Shown: positions 49,300 to 61,019 of the stretch, piece by piece
Layout of the letters: every line of letters starts with the position of its first letter
Position numbering within the stretch: position 1 is the first letter of the stretch
Source of the DNA: Beaufortia kweichowensis
Taxonomy: Eukaryota > Chordata > Actinopteri > Cypriniformes > Gastromyzontidae
Reading direction: 5' to 3'
Length of the DNA: 64,000 nucleotides
NCBI GenBank assembly: GCA_019155185.1
Contig: CM032816.1
Span: forward strand, 6,302,510 to 6,366,509
Notes under the pieces: generated by a model
Told to the model about the DNA's origin: nothing
The model's input: the letters and a program-made list of their open reading frames with translations, nothing else
Database searches by the model: none
Position numbers and translations under genes: made by a program

Positions 49300-51394
49300 A
49301 TATGATAATTTGATAAATATTCATATGATAATTTATTAATATGATACAAGACAGAACATCAATAAGACAAAAAACAGAAATCTTAATGAACATGTTTAAG
49401 AACAATTGTTCTACATGGAAAAATTAAGAGACCACTTGAATGTTATTTTTAGTGTTTCTAAATGTACTTTTTTTTAGGTATGTGTTTAGATAAAATTATC
49501 ATTTTTGTTTCATTCTGTGAACTACTGACAACATTCCTTCCAATTAATATATAAAAATTTTTAAAACTGGACAAAATTACAAAAAGATGCAATGTTTTCA
49601 AGCAAACATTTCATTTTTAAGCAACACAATACTAAAGTTATAACATTTAACAAGAAGAGTGCAAAAGTGAATATTTGATGAAGTAACACTGACTGCTATA
49701 ATGCATCTTGGCGTGCTCTCAATCTTTCACATTACTGTTGGGTTGACTTTATGTCGCTCCTGATGTGTGCTGCTTTTATTGGAATTCAACAAACACTGGT
49801 ATATATTGGCCACAATACATGCGGAAATGCTGATTAATTTTGCTAATAATTTTTTTCTAGAGCTGTAGTTATTTTAAAGCAATATAGTTCATTATCCAAA
49901 TCAGAACAGTTCATTACATAATCTAAAGTAATCAATACCACACTGTCCTGCAAGCACCGTTCTTTATATTTCAATTAACAAAAAACCTCAAATTTGATTT
50001 GTATAATGTTCATTCATTATGTTCTGACGAAAGGTAGGTCCTGTCCTCGAGGCTCTGTCATTCCTGGCCTAGTTAAGACTTTAGCTGTGACTGATGGCCC
50101 ATGCAGAGGCCGGACTCGAGATTTATCAGGACAATAAATGAGACGTGCTTCTCATTGCGGTTGAGTACAATTACTCAGGTGTTTGGCAAAGAAAAGAACA
50201 TCAAACACCTGTCCATACATTTTCACAGCAGATACGGATTGAGCATACATGTATAACAATCCAGGAATGTCGCACACTAGTATTCAGATTGGCTTTGCTT
50301 ACACAAGGAAACGTCCATAATTTACAAGTAACACATGTTCTTCTTTATAATTAATTCAGATGCTTGCAATTTAAACAGTTTCTAAGTCAAGGCCCTTCTG
50401 TTCTCGATGTTGAGCTTCACTATAATGCCATTAGTGAGAAGAAATGTTGGAATTTATGATGCCATAAACAGGCTAGATAATGAATTTGATGTGACATGGG
50501 AAAACAACAAATATTTTCCAGCTCATGTTGACACTGCACAAGTGTTTGCTTACCCGCGTTGTGAGTTTACAGTTCGAGTTTTATGTGATGAGATAAAAAA
50601 ACTGCGTACTGTGAAATAAGCCAAGGCAACACGTCTCTCTTGCATTGTTTTCATGGGTTGCAATCAAAAACAAACAGTGCTAGTGTAGTCCAATTTATTT
50701 ATGAATTTTTAATGAATCGCTTACAAACTCACAGGTTTAATTTAATCTTATGAATGCTTAATTTAATTCCCACCTGACACATGTGCTGTACCTTTACTTA
50801 AAATGCTTGTTTTTTATCCCAAAGGTTCGAAAAAAAGTATTATTATTAGTATTAGTGACTCAATGACAAATGTGCAACACAGTTCTTTGTGAAAAAATAT
50901 ATATATATATTTTGTTTAAAAACATTTCAATATCCTTCCCTGTCTAAAAACAATGTTCTGTAGAAAACACTGCATAACTTGCTTTGAGAGTGAAAAATGA
51001 TAGCTCTGGTCCGCTTAATTGATTCTAGAAAACAAAATTAAAGGTATAGAGGATATTTGTGTACAATAAAATATGAGGAGTCAGTACAAGGAGTCTGTGT
51101 AATCTATGTTTTCATAGGCAGCAAGCGCGCACTCACACCTGCAGACACTTTATCAAAGCGCATGCAAATTTTCAGAGCGTTGTGGAAACACAGAGGATGT
51201 ATTATATAATTAGTTTCTAGTGGGACCACTTATGTCAAGCCTCTGTATTTATTCAGGGGGTGTGCATGCTGTTTCTTTCACATATAACGCCTGAACTCCA
51301 ACTGTTTTTTTCTCAAGGTTCCAATATTTTTTATGTTTCCTTACATGACCCCATAGTCTGTGTAATTTAACTCAATGCACTTATGCTTACAGAG

Positions 51395-51840
51395 ATTGTT
51401 ACCCAAACATCTCCCAAAAATTATAATTCTGTTATTTATCAACTCACAAACAGTTCCAAAACAGTATGACTGCCTTCTTTTGTGAAACAAAAAAGAGAGA
51501 TTTTGGTTGCAATTAAAGTAAATGGGGACTGGAGCTTTTGAGTTTCAAAGTACACTCAGAAACACCATAAACTTATCATGGAAGTGCTCCATTTGGTGCT
51601 TTCATTTTTTAATCCAAAAAAGTATAATAGACAAAAAGAAAAGTAATTTTATGATATTATGATTTAAATTTTTATGACTGTTTTTCTATCCTTTTTAAAA
51701 CCTGAAAGTTCTTGTCTCCATTACTGTAATTATATTACTGAGCAACCAACACATAATTATGTCTATTACAAACTTAAAAACATGTCCTTTTTTGTTTTTT
51801 CACAGAAGAATAAAGTCATGCAGGCATGATTGTCATCTTT
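51395..51840. mobile_element. Short DNA transposon with 'acccaaa...tatgactg' ends
   Basis: The left portion acccaaacatctcccaaaaa ... acagttccaaaacagtatga, ctgccttcttttgtg is a diverged form of the common fish terminus 'cacccaaaaatgaaaattc...tgttccaaacctgtatgac'. The right end carries the inverse (cagaagaataaagtcatgca). The middle retains taaagtaaatggggactgg. It has no coding capacity, and boundaries are approximate. Confidence 0.55.
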
Positions 51841-52869
51841 GGATGCACTGTTTCTTAAAAAAAAAAAACGTTTACCTTACAATAAATTTCTTTAAATTAG
51901 CACCAACAACTGCAACCTACATTAAAATGTAGAGAAGGTAAACACTGTATCTCTTAGATCCTGACATGATAATCCTCAGATGAACTCCAGTGAGTTCCGT
52001 CTCGACTTTGGGATCTTGATCGATGGTGCAAAACTTCTCTAGCCACTCCCAAATGTTTTTCAGGAGCCGCTATCCCATTTGTAATGCTGCCGCATAGCAC
52101 AGAAGACACCCACCATATCAGCAGATGCCTCTGAATTCACTGCCTGGGGTCAGCCCTGACCTATCACATCCATCTAAGCTGTGTGACTCGGGAAACATAA
52201 CTAATCCTTGGGCTGACATTCCGATTTCGATTCCCCAGCCAAAGATATGGAATTAATGCAGGGAGACTTGATTATCCTGACACCTGCCCGACAATCACCT
52301 TGTCTAATTGTTGAAATGCTTCCCTTCCCCTGACATTCTGCATGCATTTCAGGACATATTCCAGCTGTTGGCTCTCACCTCACTGATACCACCAGCTGTG
52401 GGAATATGGCTCTGTTGCTGTCATTTCCTGGCTGCTTCCAGGCAGAATCCGCAGTCCCTCTGTGTCCCGACAAGCTGCAGCCGTCTCGCATTCTGTTTAT
52501 TTTTTCAGTCTGATATGGATGCCAGATATTTCTAGGCCACTTTCATTCTGTTCTACATGAAAATTTCATGATAATGTTACTATAGATTGCTCTGTCATAT
52601 GCTGCGACATTTAAAAGACATCTCTACTGTACTTTGGCCTAAATGTTATTCCAAAAATGTCTTGGGGAGAATTAAGAGAGACGAAAACTATTCTGTTCTA
52701 CTTAAAAACTTTATGATTGTGTTTATTTCATCTTAGAGGAAACATTTATTGCTCAGGGAGATTGCTTTTTCATAGTTTAGGAGATTTGTGTTTTATTTAC
52801 AGGAGGTTTCAACTTACACTTGGATGCTTCTTCTATAATTGCTTGGGAGAAATTAAAATGGAAACAAAT

Positions 52870-53122
52870 GTAACACTGTCTGTGAAAATCAGGCTGAAGT
52901 CTAGAAATCTAATTCTGAGATAACGAGCATCAAAGTTTGAGTTCATCTTTTAATTTCACTATGATTTAAATCTTGACATTTATACTTTTTTCATACTTTT
53001 GTCAATATTACATCAAGGTTATATTTTCACAGAATGTCCTGTACATTATGTAGGATAATGTTAAGCAGAAAACAGTAAAGCTCAAAAAAAGACTTTAGCT
53101 GGGTTTTCACAGGCAGGGTCAC
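52870..53122. mobile_element. Inverted-repeat MITE (family B), copy 4
   Basis: The left end is gtaacactgtctgtgaaaat followed by caggctgaag. The right end is tagctgggttttcacaggca followed by gggtcac. The interior matches copies 2 and 3, with an extra segment (tctgagataacgagcatcaa) also seen in copy 2. Confidence 0.75.
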
Positions 53123-55440
53123 AAATGAGACAATTGTTAAAATACTTTAAGCGCATGGATCTGAAAAGTTAGATTGTATCAGTAAAATATTCTAGTTTTA
53201 AGTACAGTAATGTTTGAGGTCAAATTGAAATCTTCAATAATATTGACTTTTGATTGCAGACTTTTACTCCGGAGAAATATCCGAGACGCAGGAGACTTAA
53301 GCAAACGTTTCCATTTGCTCTCCATTTAATGTCATTGATGTCTAAGAGAAATGACTGGGATATTAAAGAGTTCTCATTTTTCTTTCTTATGGACTGCTGG
53401 GTTGATCCAGAGGAAAAAATAATTTGTCATCGGTAACTCTTTCCTACACTGGGACTTAATGGAGATCTTAACTTTGTCTAAAAATGTATTGGGAAAAAAC
53501 ACAGACACAAATGAAACAAAGCTTGCAAAAGCAATGGTAAAATTGTGGAAGTCTTGGAGAAATTAGTAATCTAAAAAAGTAAATTGCTTTGAAATGCATA
53601 TAATTTGTAACTGCTATAATTGAAACTTTCATACAAATGCACTTTTTTGATATTTATTTTTCTTTTAAGACTATTTGGATTCTGTCTGTCGGATATGCAT
53701 TGTGAAAACTGCTATATCAAATGTGAATTTAATTACATTTAATGAGAAATTAATTCATACTAAAATCTCAAATGACAGGCTTTAGTACCCTGGCAAATCT
53801 GAGCAGTTTTCTCTAAATGTGTAAGATGTATGGAATACATTTTTGGGAGAAATATCAGATAAGCAGAAGCCATAAACGAACATCTCCATTAACTCTTTAT
53901 TTAATCTAACTGCTGTCTTGTAGAAACTTTACTCTAGGAAAGGGAAATTTACTTCATCTTGCTGTCATTACCCAAACAGTGTAACGGATTTCACAGAATA
54001 AATGTGTTTTTAGCTGTGTTTGTCTATAGCCGCTAATTTTACGTTTAGTCAGTTTGCAGTTATAGTTGGATTGTCACTGTACTTGTAAGAGTAAAATTTT
54101 AATTACACGAACATAAATTATACATAATTTCAGCCTGGATTCGTGCCAACAAATGTTGTTTCTCTAAGATCTCTTTCTTTACATAAACATTTCATTGTAT
54201 GATAAACATCACACAAATTAGGTGTCAGATCACATATATAGAACACACACGTGATCTACAGTCTCATCTTGTTGTCCTGGTCTTCAGCGCACCGTTTACA
54301 AAATACCATCATGATCTGTGATACGCCTGCTCGCCCTTCAACAGCGGGACTTGTTTACACAGCACCTGCTCTCCTGTTACTGAACCTGCCAAAAAGTTTT
54401 CGAATATAATGGCAGATATGCCGGGTACTCTTTCTTCCTTAGCATCAAACTGTCTGTGTGATGATAACCTGCCTTTCATAAGATACAGCCACAGGGCACA
54501 GACCGAGATAAACAGCATCCTTCTCTCATTTACTCTGAGAAAAGATTGGCCTTTATCCGCCCACTGTATTTAGCAGATGCGTTTTATCCACAGAAAACCC
54601 CCCACAAAGAAATCAATATTTCTTTAATAGTCGCAGATATTCGCAGGGCCAAACAGCATGTAATTAAAAGCAAGTGGGATAAATGGTAAACAGCACACAA
54701 GACTGAGGAAATACTGAGAAATCTGTGTATGCTTTTAGTTAAGCTCAAGTCTCTTTATTCTTCTCACATGTTTTCACATGTACAGGCTAAATTGTCAACT
54801 GAATACACTGTTTTTTTTTCTTATAAGGTTTATAATTATATCTGAAGTCGGAATGCATGGCCTGTTATAAAATAAGTGGATTTGTGAAAGGCCAAAGTCT
54901 CTCAACCTCTGCTTGTACTGGACAAATTTGATCTTGTTATAAAATGCCAACATAGAGTGACTGATTTTTACTGTCAGTTTTGCCATGCTGTGTTTTGCCA
55001 ATAACAACAATGAACAATTACTGCGATTGAGCGGCTGAATTTTTTATTTTTTTGTTACAATGTTTTGTGTATTGTTTTTTACCCTCTCCATGCTATTTGC
55101 ATAATTTTGTCTCCTGAATGTTTTGCTGTTTTGTCTTGCTATTATTTTCTTGCATTTTTCACTTTTTTCAGTTATCATTGATGATTGGCTATCATGCCTA
55201 CGATGGAGTAGCCCGGTACAGGTGATGTAAGGTTGTGGAAACATGGATGACTGTGTCTTTCAAAAGCAATTACCCAAGAACACATACTTTCATCTGGCCA
55301 TGAAGAAAACTGGTTCCTCACAAAGTATGTCTGGAAATTACATGGGTGTCATAGCAACCAAGACAGGAGGACATGCAAGACTTACAACCATGTGATGGTA
55401 AGTTCAGTTCACGCTGAAATGTGTTCAGATATAAATATAT
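53123..55440. other. Gene-free part of tafa5 intron
   Basis: No exon was recognised on either strand. A short SINE-tail-like piece (tagcagatgcgttttatcca) lies at 54571. Short frames have no recognisable content. Confidence 0.45.
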
Positions 55441-55655
55441 ATGACCCTGTCTGTAAGAACCCAGCTAAGGTTATTATTTTGTGCCTTATTGTTTTCTACA
55501 AAAAATCATTTTACATAATGTAAAGAAAATTCTGTGAATCTTTAATATTGACTATGAGTAATTAAAATCATAGTGAAATTAATGATTAAAATAACAATTT
55601 TGGTGCTCATAATTAGATTATGAGACTTCAGCCTGGTTTTCACAGTCAGGGTCAC
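55441..55655. mobile_element. Inverted-repeat MITE (family B), copy 5
   Basis: The left end is atgaccctgtctgtaagaac followed by ccagct. The right end is agcctggttttcacagtcag followed by ggtcac. It is 215 bp long and ends 417 bp from the tafa5 exon at 56072. Confidence 0.78.
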
Positions 55656-56071
55656 ATGTGTATATTTATGATCTATGGTTCGATATCTGTTGCTTTATTT
55701 GCTTACAGATGACAAATTCAAGTTAATGGAAGTAATTTAAATGACTCTGTATTACAATCCACAGATTCACTTGTCATTGCTGTTGTCGCAAGGTTTGCTA
55801 TTTAAACACCACACGGCACCTTTGGTCTAATCTCAGCAAACTCTAAATTTCCCCAGTGACCACCACCTTGTAACACATCCCGTACACGTGACCTCAGGCA
55901 CTGATGTAACCTACGGCAACAATCCAAATCCTGTGAGTGACACCTCGGCCATATTCACTGAGCAGTATAATCTTTAGGATCAGATTCGAATCTAAAGCCC
56001 AGGGTTCTGCTGGGTTTAAATGCAGTGGCACCAAAGCCTAGATGAGCACCCAGCCCCCAGCGCGTTCTTAC

Positions 56072-56221
56072 CGTCCACACATGCCGGACTGGCTCTGGTA
56101 GTGCCTGCAATCTGGCCCTTCCTGCAGGCACACCTGGCTGTCTGCCGGGCAATGGTCCTCCTTGGCTGACTGCTGTCCCTGTCCAGGGTCACGATCTCAC
56201 ACGTACCTGCCGCCAGCTGAC
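56072..56221 (-). CDS. tafa5: TAFA5 (FAM19A5) exon encoding the N-terminal half of the mature protein
   Basis: The acceptor (cattcatttag relative to the minus strand) is followed by a 150 bp exon in phase 1. It reads QLAAGTCEIVTLDRD, SSQPRRTIARQTARC, ACRKGQIAGTTRAS and PACVD, then ends G|GTAAGA. From memory this is nearly identical to human TAFA5, with Ser where human has Arg in TTRARPAC. Four cysteines lie here, giving eight with the next exon; TAFA1-4 have ten, and TAFA5 lacks the adjacent CC pair. LAAG-TCEI spans the expected signal-peptide cleavage region, so an upstream exon must supply the signal peptide. The exon is distinctly more GC-rich than its flanks. Confidence 0.95.
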
Positions 56222-56339
56222 CTAAATGAAGGACACAGGGTTAAGACAAATGTCAGCCGGGCTTTCAGCACCACTGGGATAATGATAAACTTAATTTTTA
56301 CCAGCGGAGTGGGGCTTGGCTGTCAAATTTGATGCCATG

Positions 56340-56450
56340 GTGCTAGGGTGGTCACTACAGTATGTGGTTTTAGCACATTGCTGTGCTGTTGCTGTGGTGT
56401 TTTGGGGGGTTTCTAAGGTGTTCTGGGTGGATGCTTGCTGACCTTTGTCA
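56340..56450. repeat. Repeat with 'ttctaaggtgttctgggtgg' units
   Basis: It contains tgctagggtggtcactac and ggtttctaaggtgttctggg, the same unit type as 6595-6725 (inverted) and 48055-48175. Boundaries are approximate. Confidence 0.5.
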
Positions 56451-56854
56451 AACTAACCTCTACACATAATTCTCTGTGATATTTCAGTCCGTTCTAGATA
56501 CAGCTTGGCTTCCAACTTGCATGAAATATTTTATTTACCCATTTTATCATCAGCCAGGTGAAAATAATGAGTCTGATTGCTTGGAAAATGAATGGCTTAC
56601 CTCTCCAGAACAAGCCACATGATTTAAAGTATCATTCATATTCAGAGCACAAACAATGAAATGCAGTTCCAACTGAATTTTATTACTTCATAAAAATACT
56701 AAATGTTATAGTATTAGCACCACTAATATTTGAATATTCTAATATATAAAATGTAAATAGTAAAACATGAATAGTATTCTATTAAATATGGAAATCATAT
56801 TTTTTTTAAACTATACATATATTTAAATATTTATGTAAAGAAATATATATATTT

Positions 56855-57158
56855 TACCGCTCAAAAGTTTGGGTCACTCAATTAATTTTTTTTCCATATT
56901 TTAGAATAATGGTAAACTCATCAAAGCTATCAACCAGTTTCAACCTTGAGCAGTTCCCATATATTACAGGCTCTTATTGGCTTCTTTTTCTTTATTATTC
57001 AGCCCAAGTCATCCATTTCATAAAATTTTAGTTTTCTAATGAAAGAAACTAAGATGTTGGCACAATTACATTTTTTCCACAAATATAATTTCAAACACTT
57101 AAGTATGCACTGTTACATTAAAAGATTTTTGAAAGACATTAAAAGTGACCCTAAACTT
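56855..57158 (+). mobile_element. Tc1/mariner-like non-autonomous element (family C), copy 3, shortened
   Basis: The left end is taccgctcaaaagtttgggt. The interior agrees with copy 1: ggctcttattggcttc, aagaaactaagatgttggca, caattacattttttccac, aaatataatttcaaaca. The right end fades at ttaaaagatttttgaaagac. Confidence 0.6.
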
Positions 57159-57843
57159 ATAAACGGTGGTTTCTATAATATGTTTTCTTTCTTTTAGTCA
57201 TTGAATTGATCGGTAATTAAAGTTAATAATAAGGGGCACATTGCAAGTCAGTATCGAGGGCCAAACCGCAATATGCACGTACTACTAACCTCTCCTCACA
57301 GCTTTGACAAAATAAATGGATGTTTATGGTGCTGAGCTGTTAGTTTTCCTACTAACATTGGTAGACTGAGGCATCACCCTTGTTAGTAGACTGATGGTGC
57401 CCGAGATCTGCTGAACCTGCACACGGCAGCCATTGTTCAATGTTCTCCTATTATCCTGCACCTGCATAAACAGTAATCTATATACGCAGCCTCATCAAGC
57501 CGGTGCAATATGCTGGATGTGGACCCGTGACAGTGAATCATGCCTTTGCTGTGACGTGTCAGCGGAAAAATACTTGATGCATCAGGGTGGGCTGCAGATC
57601 TTCCACAAACCCACTGTAAGTCCAAACAGATGGCTAGGAAAGCATCGTACAACCTCCTGACAGGGCGGTTATGTTAGATGATGATTAATCCAGCTTTTTC
57701 ACCAGTGCGCTTTGGTCCCCCCAAACTACCCCACAAAGACATGGTTTATGTATATAATTAGCTTTCAGCAGGCAGTCTGTTAGAATCATCATAATCATTT
57801 TCCTATTGCCAAAATTGCATAAATCTAAATCCTTCTGATGATC

Positions 57844-58169
57844 TTAACCTGATATATGTCACTGCACTTATTGAGCATATACATCCAAAATGCACTATAC
57901 AAATGACAATATTTTTACATTTTTAGATATTTAAATTTTTTCACATTTTTTAAATCTTTTTTTTCTTTAATTTGGGGTATTTTTAAAAATAACATTAATA
58001 TAAATTTTTTGTATACATTTTTTTTGTTAATGTTTTCTATGAATTTCTATTTCCATCAGTATATTGTTCATGATTAGATTAGAATTCACCTATGAAATAT
58101 TAGTATATATAAGTAAATAAAAAATAACCTGTGAAATAACCTGTGCAAAGGTGACATTTAACAGCTTAA
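57844..58169 (+). mobile_element. piggyBac-like MITE (family A), copy 6
   Basis: TTAA|CCTGATATATGTCAC opens the element and GTGACATTTAACAGC|TTAA closes it, giving TTAA at both ends. The interior retains cacttattgagcatataca and ttcatgattagattagaatt, cacctatgaaatatt. Confidence 0.8.
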
Positions 58170-58415
58170 AGAATATGCTTGCCATGAACACGATCTCTAT
58201 TAGAAATGTAATGAAACTTTAGCATAAATCCAATAAACGATCTTTGAAGGGTCATATCCTACCTATTTTTTCCAAAAATAGTAGTAAATATTTATTCCCA
58301 ATGTCCACTTATAATGTCAGAAGTGCTTTTTTGCTCCAAAACTGTGATTTAGCTTTTAATTATCATTTTCTACCCTGTCTCTGATCCTTATAATTAAACT
58401 TTTTTACTGTTTACT

Positions 58416-58488
58416 GCTTCTGTAGCTCAACTGGTAGAGCGTGCCACTACTAATGTCAAGACCACAGGTTCAAATCCCAGAGAACGCA
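58416..58488 (+). repeat. tRNA-Ala-like head of a SINE (tRNA pseudogene)
   Basis: The 73 nt segment has a box A-like tagctcaactggtagagc and box B ggttcaaatcc. It can be folded as a cloverleaf with a mismatch in the anticodon stem (tgcca / tgtca) and loop ctactaa. The layout matches the Ala-type tRNA head of fish SINEs ('gcttctgtagctcagttggtagagc'). The anticodon position now reads ACT rather than AGC, and no CCA or Pol III terminator supports a working tRNA. It is called SINE-derived. Confidence 0.75.
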
Positions 58489-59887
58489 CATATTAATAAA
58501 AGCATAAACTTAAAGTCACTTCAGATCCAAATGTATTTTTTGCAATAAATTGAGATATTGTAGAGACCTCATGTGTGATTTATTTATTTATTTTTTCCTG
58601 TATGAGTGCATTGAGCTCCTTTATCTGGAAACGATCAAAGAAAATTGGATTTCTCATAATATGATCCCTTTGAACCCAGACTACACTACGGATTTAATAC
58701 AGCAAACCTCTTGGTATGCAATAGGAAAATACTACAAATTATATTGCTGTCATACTATCATTATAGTATATAATATCTGAGCATCTACTGTTGCTCCATA
58801 CAAAGTCTGTACTGTAACTATACTGGTGACATGCTGTATGTGCATAGAACATGATGGATTAGTAAATCTTCCCAGCGTCATACGGTGGGCGGTCTGGATT
58901 ATTGACATGTAAAATTACCTGCATGTTTGGATATGTATCCCGTTCAAGTTTGATCTGCAGTGTGTGAAACTGTTAAACTGATCAAACATGCATGAGCTCC
59001 AACAAAACATTGATGGATGATGCTTTAACTGCTTGACGCAGCATCAATACAGAGCTAGTGAACAGTAAAACACGTAGAGGCCGGTTTGCTTTGACTATAT
59101 GTTTTCTGTGTTAACAAATACATTAAACGGACAGAGTTGAACATCCATCACGTTTCTGAAGCACTCGGTGTCGTCTCTCCACTCTACCAATTCATCAGAA
59201 AATACTTCTGCTCTTCATCTAAACTGTGTAATAATACTGTGGGGCTGATAAGGACTGCCAAAAAAAAAAAATCTGTAGAAAAGTTCTCCAGGCGACCCTT
59301 GTTTCAAGCTTCTCTTGTCATAAAGACCAAGAGAGACCTTTCAATTGAATCTATTTTAGGCATCTGAAGTTTTTATTGGAACACTTTCAAGAGATGATTT
59401 GATTTTTTTGTCTATCTCTCCATTTTCGCTCTTCTCCAGACATCATTTCTCACTGTCTCTCTTTCTCCCGCAAAATGAAATCTCAGCATTCCCTGTGTTA
59501 CAAAAATCACGAGGCATTGCCCTAGTGACTGTTGCGATGTGCCTGCTTTCCTTGTCTTTAAAGCTTTTGAATTGAAATGAATCTTTGAATAAAGTTAAAT
59601 CATTGATTTGACAGAGCAGATACTTCGCGGTTACATCATCGCGCATTATGAGCGACTCGCAGGAAATGAGAGCATGTGGGTGGAAACCCCTCATTATCAA
59701 AGTTGTGCTGAATTGAAGAGTGTGTTCTTCAAAATAAGCCATCTGCTTTGTCAGGAAAACGGCAGATACAACAAAGTTATCTTCTGGCTCGTCCTTTCGT
59801 GTCTGACAACACCCACTCTTTCTCTCTTTCTTTCTCCACAGTGCCCCAGAGGTGAGCCCCACGCCATGCTGGAGGAAAAAGCCTTAC

Positions 59888-59990
59888 CATTCATCTCCAA
59901 CTTCAGCCCCAAATAGGCTGTAATGACTGGGTTCTGATACACGCTGAAGAGAGAGAGTCCATGGAGCCATTCATGGAGCCTAATCAGCAT
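59888..59990 (-). CDS. Speculative alternative first coding exon of tafa5
   Basis: On the minus strand an ATG at 59990 opens 34 codons (MLIRLHEWLHGLSLFSVYQN, then PVITAYLGLKLEMN). It ends with one extra G at a good donor (ATG|GTAAGG). That single base joins the phase-1 start of the exon at 56221 to give Gly-Gln-Leu-Ala-Ala-Gly. This is the same junction (G-QLAAG) that I recall in the second human isoform. The peptide is only moderately hydrophobic and does not resemble a human first exon. It is 3.67 kb upstream of the next exon. Confidence 0.17.
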
Positions 59991-60365
59991 TCCACAAGCA
60001 ATGTCTGGCTCTGCAGTGACTGAATACAGACTGTGAGTGCCCCTCCTTTAATATCTCACTCGTTCGCCGGCCCTGGCGTGCTTTTCTGACAATCCCAACA
60101 CTGTCTCTTTGCGGTTTTCTGACATACAGTGCGAGACGTTGTTAGGATCTTCTGAAGCTCTGGAGGAGATGGCGTGAGGTTACTGGGGTCATTATGACAG
60201 TAGAAAAATGGGAAACTAATGCAAAAGTCTCTTCATTTATCCTCATTAGTGTCTAGGAGACATAAAAGAGATCTCATTTGTGATTTTTCTCTGTTTTGAA
60301 TAAGCAAAGAAAATTTAATTCTTGATTATTTGATCTCAGAAACCCTGATCATATTGATTATGGTG

Positions 60366-60480
60366 ACATTTACATTTATCCATTTGGAAGACGGTTCAAG
60401 CCAAAGTAACTTACAGTGCATTCAAGTTTATGTGCTTCTGGGAATTAAACCCACAACCATTTGTGATGCTGATAAAATGA
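60366..60480 (-). repeat. tRNA-derived SINE, reverse orientation
   Basis: It has the inverse tail acatttacatttatccattt ggaagacggttcaagccaaa and gtaacttacagtgca. A box B inverse (gggaattaaaccca) follows. It is strongly diverged. Confidence 0.68.
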
Positions 60481-60499
60481 TCTAGTTTTTTAAGCATTT

Positions 60500-60862
60500 T
60501 AGTTTTTAAAGCATTTTTTATGCTTAAAGCATGATTTTTTCATAGTCAGGTAAAGTGACCTGTTTTCAGAATCGTCTAATCCATTTAACATACATAAGTG
60601 ACCTGTTTTCAAAATGAAAATAAATCGTCTAATCCATTTTTGAACATACATATTCCTTCATTTGTTGGGTAATGAGCATGTGAAATTCACAGAAATCCTA
60701 AAATAACTCTTATATGTTCCATTTGAAGAGATAACTCAGAGATTTATTTTTCTTATGTAACTCTATATAAACAGATGGTTCAATATATTTAAAAAAATAC
60801 ATTCTGTGAGAAATTTTATATTTGAAGTTTTGACTGAAAATGTCACATCCATTATGTTGGAA
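60500..60862 (+). repeat. ~460 bp interspersed repeat (family D), copy 3, rearranged
   Basis: Shared blocks are aaagcatgatttt, agtcaggtaaagtg, acagatggttcaatata and agttttgactgaaaatgtca. A local duplication (taagtgacctgttttca / aaagtgacctgttttca) shows rearrangement inside the copy. Confidence 0.58.
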
Positions 60863-61019
60863 TTGACCGGAAGTGTTACTAAGTATTGTTACTATACGAG
60901 TATACTGTAGCTTTGATCTACCTTCCTTTTTTCCATTCTTTTATTCCACCTCCTTTTTTTCTCTACCTCTCCTCAGAGAAAACAGTCATTATAGAGTACG
61001 AGAGTTGGAATAATTCTGA

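Larger units (their letters stand above)
46317..56071 (-). other. tafa5: tafa5 intron
   Basis: This 9.75 kb intron separates the two recognised coding exons. The upstream exon ends G|GTAAGA and the downstream exon begins CAG|CA, and the split codon GCA gives Ala as expected. It contains a SINE at 46438, two or three family B MITEs (49.1, 52.9, 55.4 kb), an MITE-like repeat at 51.4 kb and the open frame at 47.1 kb. Confidence 0.9.

Noticed and set aside
55955..56152. 65-codon minus-strand frame starting MPGRQPGVPAG
   Set aside because: It is a wrong-frame shadow of the tafa5 exon at 56072-56221.
58416..58488. Functional tRNA gene
   Set aside because: Box A and box B are present, but the anticodon stem has a mismatch, the Ala-type head matches fish SINE heads, and no run of T terminates it. 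It is better explained as a SINE-derived pseudogene.
59842..60032. Plus-strand exon bounded by ctttctccacag and CT|GTGAGT
   Set aside because: Splice-like ends exist, but the encoded frame (ending NFSPK) is short and unrecognised. The same locus has an equally weak minus-strand interpretation compatible with tafa5. No partner exon was seen.
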